From Alphaproteobacteria bacterium (GTDB lineage Bacteria > Pseudomonadota > Alphaproteobacteria > Puniceispirillales > Puniceispirillaceae): a stretch of 5,455 bases of DNA. Below, piece by piece: positions 1 through 5,455 of the stretch (position 1 is its first letter; every line of letters starts with the position of its first letter). The stretch lies in NCBI GenBank assembly GCA_022425565.1, contig JAKMFG010000128.1, forward strand, positions 1 to 5,455, written 5' to 3'. The position numbers and the translations under genes are program-made. The notes beneath the pieces were generated by a model. It was not told where the DNA came from, did not search any database, and saw nothing but the letters and a program-made list of their open reading frames with translations.

Positions 1-1373
1 CTGCCTGGGGCGTGCCGATCACGGTGTTTGTTCACAAGGCCAGCGGTGAGCCGCTTCGCGACCAGGCGGTGATCGACCGTGTGGTCGAGGCGATGCGTGA
101 CGAGGGTGCCGATTGCTGGTTCTCTTCGGATCCGGCGCGGTTCCTTGGACCGGATTACGACCCGGCCGAATATGAACAGGTGACCGACATTCTCGATGTC
201 TGGTTCGATTCTGGGTCGACCCATTCATTTGTTCTCGAGCAGCGCAACGATCTTGTCAGCCCGGCAGACCTGTATCTCGAAGGCTCCGACCAGCATCGTG
301 GATGGTTCCACTCGTCGCTTCTGCAGTCCTGCGCCACCCGTGGTCGTGCACCCTATAAGGGCGTTCTCACTCACGGCTTCGTTCTCGACGAGCAGGGCCG
401 GAAGATGTCGAAGTCGCTCGGAAATGTCGTCACCCCACAGAAGGTGATGGACCAGAACGGCGCGGATATCCTGCGTCTGTGGGTTGTTAGCTCGGACTAT
501 TACAACGACCTGCGGATCGGCCAGGAGATCATCAAGCGGACCACCGACAACTACCGCCGGTTCCGCAATACGCTGCGCTATCTTCTGGGTGCGCTTGACG
601 GCTTTGCCGCCGATGAGGCTGTCTCGTACGAGCAGATGCCGGCACTGGAACGCTGGGTGCTTCACCGTCTTGCCGAGATTGATTCCCGCATCCGCGAGAT
701 GACCGAGGGATATGACTTCCACGGCATCTTCACCGAACTGCATACGCTGTGTAACAGCGATTTGTCGGCCTTCTATTTCGAGATCCGCAAGGACCGGCTT
801 TATTGCGACACGGCCGACTCGATCGAGCGGCGCGCCTGTCGCACGGTGATGAACGAGGTCTATGAACGCCTGACGGCATGGCTTGCGCCGATCCTGGTCT
901 TCACGGCTGAGGAAGCCTGGCAGGCCCGTGCTCAGGACATCGAGAATTCGGTGCATCTGCGAAGCTATGATCAAATCCCCGATGGCTGGCTCGACCCGGC
1001 TCTTGGCGAACGCTGGGCCGGTATCCGGCAGGTGCGCCAGGTGGTGACGACCGCGCTTGAGGCGGCGCGTAACGACGGTGCTATCGGTGCCTCGTTACAG
1101 GCAGCTCCAGTGGTGCATGTCGATGCGGCCGGTGCCCAACTGTTTGCTGGCGAGGATGCGGCGGCGCTCTTCATTACATCCGACGCACGGATCACCACGG
1201 ATGCCGCACCGGCAGATGCCTTCCGCGTTGAAGGAATCGAGAATGCGGCCGTTGCTTTTGCCACCGCAAAGGGCGGCAAGTGCGCGCGTTGCTGGAAGAT
1301 CATGCCCGAAGTGACAAGCGAGGACGGCATCTGCAACCGCTGTGATGACGTGGTGAATGCAGCCGCAGGATGA
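1..1373 (+). CDS. ileS: isoleucyl-tRNA synthetase, C-terminal half (5' end outside window)
   Basis: IleRS charges tRNA-Ile with isoleucine in the cytoplasm. The frame is open to the left edge (first full codon at 3, reading AWGVPITVF), so the GTG at 12 is an internal Val codon, not a start. About 456 residues are visible of an enzyme usually near 940-970. The HIGH motif and the CP1 editing domain lie upstream, outside the window. Seen here, counting from the Val at 12: the catalytic-domain segment DVWFDSGS (62-69), SDQHRGWF (92-99), the KMSKS ATP-binding loop (131-135, bases 402-416), then the helical anticodon-binding domain (about 190-340). A C-terminal zinc finger follows, with Cys 424, 427, 441 and 444 (bases 1281-1343). 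That finger is typical of the bacterial, E. coli-like IleRS class. The gene ends in TGA at 1371-1373, inside the start of lspA. Identification is very secure. Confidence 0.98.
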   Translation, partial: AWGVPITVFVHKASGEPLRDQAVIDRVVEAMRDEGADCWFSSDPARFLGPDYDPAEYEQVTDILDVWFDSGSTHSFVLEQRNDLVSPADLYLEGSDQHRGWFHSSLLQSCATRGRAPYKGVLTHGFVLDEQGRKMSKSLGNVVTPQKVMDQNGADILRLWVVSSDYYNDLRIGQEIIKRTTDNYRRFRNTLRYLLGALDGFAADEAVSYEQMPALERWVLHRLAEIDSRIREMTEGYDFHGIFTELHTLCNSDLSAFYFEIRKDRLYCDTADSIERRACRTVMNEVYERLTAWLAPILVFTAEEAWQARAQDIENSVHLRSYDQIPDGWLDPALGERWAGIRQVRQVVTTALEAARNDGAIGASLQAAPVVHVDAAGAQLFAGEDAAALFITSDARITTDAAPADAFRVEGIENAAVAFATAKGGKCARCWKIMPEVTSEDGICNRCDDVVNAAAG

Positions 1374-1857
1374 CATCAGCCCGGGCCCGCTGCGCCGTCG
1401 CGTGACAATTGTCGCGCTTGCGGTTCTTGTTGCCGACATGGTTACGAAACAGGTGATGCTCGGCTGGGTGTTCGATCCACCACAGCGTGTTGAAATCCTG
1501 CCGTTCCTGAATTTCGTACCTGTCTGGAACCCCGGGATCAGCTTCGGCATGCTGTCGAACGGTGGCAGCGCAATGCCGTTCCTACTGTCGTTTTTGGCCT
1601 TTGCTGTGGCTGCCTGGATGATTTGGAAGGCGCCCGGGTTCAGGCCTGGCGAACGGCTGGGCGCCGGGCTGATTGCAGGCGGCGCGATCGGCAACGCCAT
1701 AGACCGGATCCGCTTTGGCAAGGTGGTTGATTTTATCGACGTTTATGTTCAAACATGGCATTGGCCAGCGTTTAACATTGCCGATGCGGGGATCACCGTT
1801 GGAGCCCTGATATGGATCGCCAGCCTCTTTCTGGAACGAGAGACAGAACCGACATGA
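1357..1857 (+). CDS. lspA: lipoprotein signal peptidase (signal peptidase II)
   Basis: LspA is the inner-membrane aspartyl protease that cleaves the signal peptide in front of the lipid-modified Cys of prolipoproteins. The protein has 166 aa, a usual family length. Visible motifs are D27-x-x-T-K31, WNPGISFG (57-64), GNAIDR (112-117, catalytic D116) and FNIAD (139-143, catalytic D143). About four membrane segments are apparent, near 16-34, 72-90, 101-115 and 142-159. The ATG at 1357 is preceded directly by an in-frame TGA (1354-1356), so the frame cannot extend further. The only other early in-frame candidate, a GTG at 1402 (V16), would remove the N-terminal flank of membrane segment 1. The start overlaps the ileS 3' end by 17 bp and has no clear Shine-Dalgarno sequence, so translation is probably coupled to ileS. 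Both catalytic Asp residues are present, so the enzyme should be active. Confidence 0.97.
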   Translation: MQPQDDISPGPLRRRVTIVALAVLVADMVTKQVMLGWVFDPPQRVEILPFLNFVPVWNPGISFGMLSNGGSAMPFLLSFLAFAVAAWMIWKAPGFRPGERLGAGLIAGGAIGNAIDRIRFGKVVDFIDVYVQTWHWPAFNIADAGITVGALIWIASLFLERETEPT

Positions 1858-2414
1858 CGCTCATTACCAGCCTTTCGATGCCGCGCTCCACCATGGCGGG
1901 GCTGATAATCTGCGGCGCCGTCCTCGCGCTTGGCGGCTGCTCCGATTTTCGCAAGGCCATCGGCGATGAAAAATCCTCGCCTGACGAATTTGAGGTTGTG
2001 GTTCGCCCGCCACTGTCACTGCCGCCGAGCTTTACAGCGTCTTCTGCTGAACTTCTGGCTGCCGCTGGCGAGGCAAATGCCGAAACATCCACTGATGCGC
2101 GTACGGTAGCCGCTGCAACGCTGGGGTCTGAAGTCGGCAGCAGCAAGGGTGGCTACGAGGTGCTGTTCGATTTCGCTTCGGTCCCCGACAACATTCGCGA
2201 GACGGTGGACGAGGAGACCTACGGCATCCAGTTCGAGCGCCGCCTTCCGATCCAGATGCTGTTCGGCGGGCTACCCGATATCGGGCCGGTACTTGACCAG
2301 TTCGCCGAGGACCAGCGGCTCCGCAAGAATCTGCGCGAGGGCATGTTCCCGACAGAAGGCGGCACCCCCGCCATCGACCTGCAGAGCGACGAGCCGCTGA
2401 CCATCGGCGAATAA
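1854..2414 (+). CDS. DUF3035 / BamF-like outer-membrane lipoprotein
   Basis: Predicted lipoprotein of 186 aa from the ATG at 1854. A hydrophobic stretch (AGLIICGAVLAL) ends in the lipobox LGGC, making Cys29 (bases 1938-1940) the lipidated residue. Ser follows it, so there is no Asp +2 inner-membrane retention signal and outer-membrane sorting is likely. Just after comes the family signature DEFEVVVRPPLSLPPSF (44-60, bases 1983-2033); the rest is acidic, soluble and mostly unstructured-looking. From memory, this family (DUF3035) is alphaproteobacterial and has been linked to BamF, an accessory lipoprotein of the BAM outer-membrane protein assembly complex; that role is inferred. I chose 1854 because it overlaps the lspA stop as ATGA (1854-1857). 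An in-frame ATG at 1812 lies deep inside lspA and would add 14 polar residues before the signal peptide. ATGs at 1878 or 1893 are possible but lack a ribosome site. The upstream neighbour LspA should process this product. Confidence 0.85.
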   Translation: MTLITSLSMPRSTMAGLIICGAVLALGGCSDFRKAIGDEKSSPDEFEVVVRPPLSLPPSFTASSAELLAAAGEANAETSTDARTVAAATLGSEVGSSKGGYEVLFDFASVPDNIRETVDEETYGIQFERRLPIQMLFGGLPDIGPVLDQFAEDQRLRKNLREGMFPTEGGTPAIDLQSDEPLTIGE

Positions 2415-2419
2415 CCGCC

Positions 2420-4246
2420 ATGGCTGTGATCCGGCAGCTTCCCGATACACTTGTCGACCGCATCGCCGCCGGCGAGGTTGTGGAACGCCCGGCAAGCGCG
2501 CTCAAGGAGCTCGCTGAAAACGCGTTGGATGCCGGCGCGGGCTCGATCCGCATTTCGCTGGCACGAGGCGGCATCGACGAAATCATCATCAGTGACGACG
2601 GCCACGGAATGTCGGCAGACGATCTTCGTCTTGCCGTAAGGCGTCACGCCACCTCAAAGTTGCCGGATGGCCGCCTTGACGACATCCGGTTCCTCGGATT
2701 TCGCGGCGAGGCGCTGCCCTCGATCGGCGCCGTATCGCGGCTCGAGATCACCTCGGTGCAGCAGGGCGCGTCCGAAGCCTGGCAGATTATCGTCGATGCA
2801 GGTGATGTTGGCATGCCGCAACCGGCCGCGCTGGACCGTGGCACCCGTGTGGCTGTTCGTCAGCTGTTCAAGGCCGTGCCGGCACGGCTCAAATTCCTGA
2901 AGACCGAGCGGACCGAGCAGGGGCGCTGTCTTGATGTGGTGCGCCGCCTTGCAATGGCATGGCCACAGGTCGGCTTCACACTCGAAGCCGATGGCCGGAC
3001 CCTGCTCGACCTGCCGTCGGGCACGCGTGAACTCGACATCGGCGAAGATGACGGCAATGACAGGGCACGCCGCCTTGCCGCCGTGATGGGGCGTACATTC
3101 GGTGACGAGGCCATCCACATCGATGCGCGGCGCGGTGATATCGGCCTTCGTGGCATGATCAGCCTGCCGACGATGAACCGCCCGACGCCCGGGTCCATCT
3201 ATCTGTTTGTCAATGGCCGGCCGGTGCAGGACCGGTCGCTGTCCGGTGCAGTTCGGGCAGGCTATGGCGACACGCTGCCACGCGGACGCTATCCGATGGC
3301 TGCGTTGTTCCTCGAAATTCCCGTCGAATCGCTCGATGTAAATGTGCATCCGGCGAAGACCGAGGTCAGGTTCCGCGATGCCGCCGGGGTGCGTTCGCTC
3401 CTGGTTGGAGCGATATCTGCCCAGCTTCTGGACAATGGTGTTCGCAGCACCGGCGAGGGGGCGATAACGGCATCGCGCCTGTTTGCAGCAGGCCGTCAGG
3501 GACCGTCTGGCTTCTCGGCACCGCCGGCCGCAAGCTACGCTGCCCCACCGCACGACTGGCAGGCGCCGCTGTCATCGCAAGTGCCGCGCCCTGACCCGGC
3601 GATGATCGCCGATCTGCCGCCATCGGCACCGCCTTCGGCTGAGATCGCCGAGGAAGTAGCCTTGGAGACGCTTCTCGGCGCGGCGCGCGCGCAGCTTCAC
3701 AAGACCTATATCGTTGCCGAGACGGGTGACGGCATCACCATCATCGACCAGCATGCGGCGCATGAAAGGCTGGTTATGGAACGGATGAAGGCGGCCATGG
3801 CAGCCGACGGAGTCGCTGTACAGGCTCTACTGATCCCGGAAGTGGTCGATCTTCCCGCTGACCAGCGCGAGGCAGTCCTCGAGCAGGCCGAATTCCTGGC
3901 CGGGCTGGGGCTTGAGATCGAGGAATTTGGCGAGGGGAGCGTTCTTGTACGCGGTGTGCCGGCGCTTTTAGGAGCGCCAGATGCGGCCCGCATGGTCCGT
4001 GACATTGCCGAGGAACTTGTCGAGCTCGGCGGCAGCCGGACGCTGGAGGACAGGCTGGCTCATGTTCTGGCGACCATCGCCTGCCATGGGTCGGTGCGCG
4101 CCGGACGGCGCCTGAACGATGCCGAGATGAACGCCCTTCTTCGCGAGATGGAGGCCACCCCCAATTCCGGCCAGTGCAATCACGGCAGGCCGACCTGGGT
4201 ACGGCTGTCGCTGGCGGATGTTGAAAGGCTGTTCGGAAGGCGATAG
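2420..4246 (+). CDS. mutL: DNA mismatch repair protein MutL (endonuclease type)
   Basis: MutL is the ATP-driven linker of mismatch repair, acting after MutS. The 608 aa show a GHKL ATPase: IAAGEVVERPASALKELAEN with catalytic E30 and Mg-binding N34, DDGHGM (59-64), HATSK (76-80) and GFRGEAL (93-99). The transducer domain follows, with LFVNGRPV (262-269) and NVHPAKTEVRF (308-318). A Pro/Ala/Ser-rich linker spans about 360-408. The C-terminal domain has the metal-dependent nicking motif DQHA-x2-E-x4-E (D443, E449, E454; bases 3746-3784), ACHGSVR (554-560), QCNHGRP (585-591) and a terminal FGRR. QALLIP (468-473) matches the sliding-clamp-binding motif. This is therefore the self-nicking type found in bacteria without MutH. 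The ATG at 2420 lies 5 bp after the lipoprotein stop and has no clear Shine-Dalgarno, which suggests coupling to the upstream gene. All key residues are intact. Confidence 0.97.
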   Translation: MAVIRQLPDTLVDRIAAGEVVERPASALKELAENALDAGAGSIRISLARGGIDEIIISDDGHGMSADDLRLAVRRHATSKLPDGRLDDIRFLGFRGEALPSIGAVSRLEITSVQQGASEAWQIIVDAGDVGMPQPAALDRGTRVAVRQLFKAVPARLKFLKTERTEQGRCLDVVRRLAMAWPQVGFTLEADGRTLLDLPSGTRELDIGEDDGNDRARRLAAVMGRTFGDEAIHIDARRGDIGLRGMISLPTMNRPTPGSIYLFVNGRPVQDRSLSGAVRAGYGDTLPRGRYPMAALFLEIPVESLDVNVHPAKTEVRFRDAAGVRSLLVGAISAQLLDNGVRSTGEGAITASRLFAAGRQGPSGFSAPPAASYAAPPHDWQAPLSSQVPRPDPAMIADLPPSAPPSAEIAEEVALETLLGAARAQLHKTYIVAETGDGITIIDQHAAHERLVMERMKAAMAADGVAVQALLIPEVVDLPADQREAVLEQAEFLAGLGLEIEEFGEGSVLVRGVPALLGAPDAARMVRDIAEELVELGGSRTLEDRLAHVLATIACHGSVRAGRRLNDAEMNALLREMEATPNSGQCNHGRPTWVRLSLADVERLFGRR

Positions 4247-4261
4247 GGCGTCCGCCTTATC
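4242..4261. terminator. symmetric hairpin between convergent mutL and rsmD stops
   Basis: The arms GATAGGGCG (4242-4250) and CGCCTTATC (4253-4261) pair over nine positions with one G-U wobble. In practice the closing pair opens to leave a 4-nt loop. An overlapping alternative stem, AAGGCG (4237-4242) with CGCCTT (4253-4258), is perfect over 6 bp. The centre is exactly midway between the two convergent stop codons, and both stops lie within the arms. No T-tract follows on either strand, so a classical intrinsic terminator is not shown. It could be a weak bidirectional terminator or a 3'-end-protecting stem. Confidence 0.4.
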
Positions 4262-4826
4262 CCTCGTATCTCATGAAATGGAGCCGCGCCCGCCCATAGC
4301 GGCGGTCATCCAGCAAGGTCAGTCCTGCATTGGCCAGCACCGTCTCGTCATGGCTCTCGCCCTGTTCCGTTTCGATGACCACAAGCGCGCCAGGGGCGAG
4401 TGCGTCGAGTTCTGCCAGCCGTGCTGTCACCGTTAGCCCGGCACCGCTGCCATAGGGCGCGTCGGCAAGAAGCAGACTGGCGGCATCACCGCGCCAGCTG
4501 GCGATTTTTGTGGCGTCACCGGATATTACAGCAGCGTCAGCCTCGCGCCCGAGCCGGGCGATATTCGCCCGCAAGGTCTTCAATGCGCCGGGGCCCTGCT
4601 CGATAAAGCTGGCGCGGGACGCGCCGCGGGACAGCGCCTCAAGGCCCAGTGCGCCGGTTCCGGCGAAGGCGTCGATGATGTGGGCATCAATCAAGGCTTC
4701 GCCAAAGCGGCCGCCTGTCAGAATGTTGAACAGGGACTCGCGCACGCGGTCGGCGGTTGGCCGGGTGCTAGCGCCCGCTGGTTCGACCAGTTTTGTTCCG
4801 CGATGACGACCGGCGATGATTCGCAT
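4257..4826 (-). CDS. rsmD: 16S rRNA (guanine(966)-N2)-methyltransferase RsmD
   Basis: RsmD uses S-adenosylmethionine to methylate N2 of G966 in 16S rRNA during small-subunit assembly. The protein has 189 aa, a normal length. It opens with the conserved family N-terminus MRIIAGRHRGTKL, then TRPTADRVRESLFNIL (21-36), the SAM-binding motif DAFAGTGALGLEALSRGA (52-69) and the catalytic motif IV region LLADAPYG (119-126). Motif IV is normally DPPF or DPPY, and here its first Pro is Ala (A123, codon GCG, bases 4458-4460). The frame runs open upstream to 4982, but I place the start at 4826 because homology begins there and AGGGG (4836-4840) sits 9 nt ahead. The first 59 bp overlap the 3' end of the upstream pseudouridine synthase gene, so the two are probably co-transcribed and translationally coupled. 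The gene converges on mutL with 10 bp between stops. Family assignment is firm; the effect of the Ala is unknown. Confidence 0.95.
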   Translation of the reverse strand: MRIIAGRHRGTKLVEPAGASTRPTADRVRESLFNILTGGRFGEALIDAHIIDAFAGTGALGLEALSRGASRASFIEQGPGALKTLRANIARLGREADAAVISGDATKIASWRGDAASLLLADAPYGSGAGLTVTARLAELDALAPGALVVIETEQGESHDETVLANAGLTLLDDRRYGRARLHFMRYEG

Positions 4827-5455
4827 TTCGCGATGCCCCTGAAGATGGTTTGGACGAAGATGCCGTTGCCGGCTTATGTCCGGACTTTCGTGGTCCGGAT
4901 GCGGTACGCCGGCGGGTGGGCTTGCGCGCCGTGGCTGTGCCGGTCGGTGTTTCCGGCGCGGCGAGACCCAGTTGGTCGGCAAGAATACGTGGTTTCACCA
5001 GCTCGACGCCGCCGCTCTCCAGATCGCCAAGCTGGAACGGTCCATAGGACACCCGGATCAGCCTGCTGACCTGATGGCCAAGATGCTCCATGATCCGGCG
5101 TACCTCGCGGTTCTTGCCCTCGCGGATGGCGATGTTGACCCAGGCGTTGCTTGGCATCTGGCGGTCGAGGCGGGCATTGATCTCGCCATAGCGGATGCCG
5201 TCGACGGTAATGCCGTCGGCCAGTGCTTCCAGCGCCTCGGGATTGACATGACCTTGTACGCGGACCCGGTATTTGCGGCTCCAGCCAGTGCTGGGGAGCT
5301 CGAGGTGGCGCGCCAGTCCGCCGTCATTCGTCAGCAGCAGCAGACCTTCGGAATCCATATCCAGCCGACAGACAGACAGAACGCGTGGCAGATTTGCCGG
5401 CAGCGAGTCGAAAATGGTCTGCCGATCCTTTTCGTCACGGGCGCTGACGACAAGC
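4768..5455 (-). CDS. rluB: rRNA pseudouridine synthase, RsuA/RluB family (5' end outside window)
   Basis: Enzymes of this family convert a specific rRNA uridine to pseudouridine; RluB acts on 23S U2605 and RsuA on 16S U516. The frame is open to the right edge, and 228 codons are visible (first full codon 5454-5452). The N-terminal S4 RNA-binding domain expected in the family would be outside the window. Seen here: LVVSARDEKDRQTIFDSLP at the edge, then the catalytic motif RLDMDSEGLLLLTND with the nucleophilic Asp at residue 32 (bases 5359-5361), then KYRVRV and EGKNREVRRIMEHLGHQVSR followed by LIRVSYGPF. The ATG at 5358 is internal, directly after the catalytic Asp codon, so it is not the start. 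The last 63 residues or so (4768-4959) form a Ser/Arg/Lys-rich tail with 16 basic residues and one acidic, probably disordered. The TAG at 4768-4770 lies 59 bp inside rsmD. The family is certain; RluB rather than RsuA, RluE or RluF is a judgement from the basic tail. Confidence 0.9.
   Translation of the reverse strand, partial: LVVSARDEKDRQTIFDSLPANLPRVLSVCRLDMDSEGLLLLTNDGGLARHLELPSTGWSRKYRVRVQGHVNPEALEALADGITVDGIRYGEINARLDRQMPSNAWVNIAIREGKNREVRRIMEHLGHQVSRLIRVSYGPFQLGDLESGGVELVKPRILADQLGLAAPETPTGTATARKPTRRRTASGPRKSGHKPATASSSKPSSGASRNANHRRSSSRNKTGRTSGR
4836..4840 (-). promoter_or_regulatory. Shine-Dalgarno-like site for rsmD
   Basis: On the minus strand AGGGG lies 9 nt before the ATG whose first base is 4826. 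It is the clearest ribosome-binding sequence seen ahead of any start in the window, and it supports 4826 over the longer open frame reaching 4982. It lies inside the coding sequence of the upstream pseudouridine synthase gene. Confidence 0.5.

Noticed and set aside
225..974. 249-codon open frame on the minus strand opposite ileS
   Set aside because: It is fully antisense to conserved IleRS coding sequence including KMSKS, with no recognisable motif or ribosome site. High GC makes long antisense frames common.
1095..1721. 208-codon minus-strand open frame across the ileS/lspA junction
   Set aside because: Both sense genes are well supported by motifs, and the antisense translation is Ala/Ser/Arg-rich without any recognisable domain.
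1812..1853. Upstream ATG at 1812 as start of the DUF3035 lipoprotein
   Set aside because: It would put 14 charged and polar residues before the signal peptide and lies 46 bp inside lspA. The ATGA junction at 1854 is the better start.
2654..3553. 299-codon open frame on the minus strand opposite mutL
   Set aside because: It lies wholly within mutL, which has every family motif in frame. The predicted protein is rich in Arg, His and Cys and shows no recognisable domain, as expected of an antisense shadow in high-GC DNA.
4827..4982. 52-residue N-terminal extension of RsmD
   Set aside because: The frame is open, but the extension is Pro/His/Arg-rich, overlaps the pseudouridine synthase gene and precedes the conserved RsmD N-terminus. 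An AGGGG site supports the start at 4826.
5356..5358. ATG as start of the pseudouridine synthase
   Set aside because: The frame continues upstream to the window edge with clear family sequence, and the catalytic Asp is encoded just before this ATG, so it is an internal Met.
1..5455. Mobile element, CRISPR, defence or other novel system
   Set aside because: All long frames with motifs belong to conserved housekeeping families. I saw no direct-repeat array, terminal inverted repeats, integrase or transposase motif, or tRNA-like sequence.

Overview
The window is a gene-dense, high-GC stretch of bacterial chromosome. It most likely comes from an alphaproteobacterium, perhaps a Rhodospirillales-like or related marine lineage. 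The best clue is the small lipoprotein after lspA: it carries the DEF-x-VV-x-R-PPL-x-LPP signature of the DUF3035/BamF family, which I know essentially from Alphaproteobacteria. The order ileS - lspA - DUF3035 - mutL and an endonuclease-type MutL also fit. I cannot name a genus.

Layout: positions 1-4246 read on the + strand as one tight, probably co-transcribed block. It holds the 3' half of ileS (isoleucyl-tRNA synthetase, cut by the left edge), lspA (signal peptidase II, overlapping ileS by 17 bp), a DUF3035/BamF-like lipoprotein gene (overlapping lspA by 4 bp, ATGA) and mutL (starting 5 bp after the lipoprotein stop). Positions 4257-5455 read on the - strand: an rRNA pseudouridine synthase of the RluB/RsuA type, cut by the right edge, followed by rsmD (16S rRNA guanine-N2 methyltransferase), which it overlaps by 59 bp. 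The two blocks converge with only 10 bp between stop codons, and a near-perfect palindrome is centred exactly there. There is no gene-free stretch over 300 bases; nearly all of the window is coding.

How the genes relate: LspA is the inner-membrane protease that matures lipoproteins, and the next gene encodes a lipoprotein that should be its substrate. If that protein is BamF-like, it then works in outer-membrane protein assembly. IleRS (translation) and MutL (mismatch repair) are housekeeping genes sharing the transcript. The opposite-strand pair encodes two rRNA-modifying enzymes.

I found no mobile element, CRISPR array, tRNA or rRNA gene, and no convincing undescribed system. The points most worth checking are a DPPY-to-DAPY change in the RsmD catalytic motif, the symmetric hairpin at the convergent stops, the 59-bp rluB/rsmD overlap inside a basic low-complexity tail, and the absence of the M16 peptidase genes I would expect between the lipoprotein gene and mutL.
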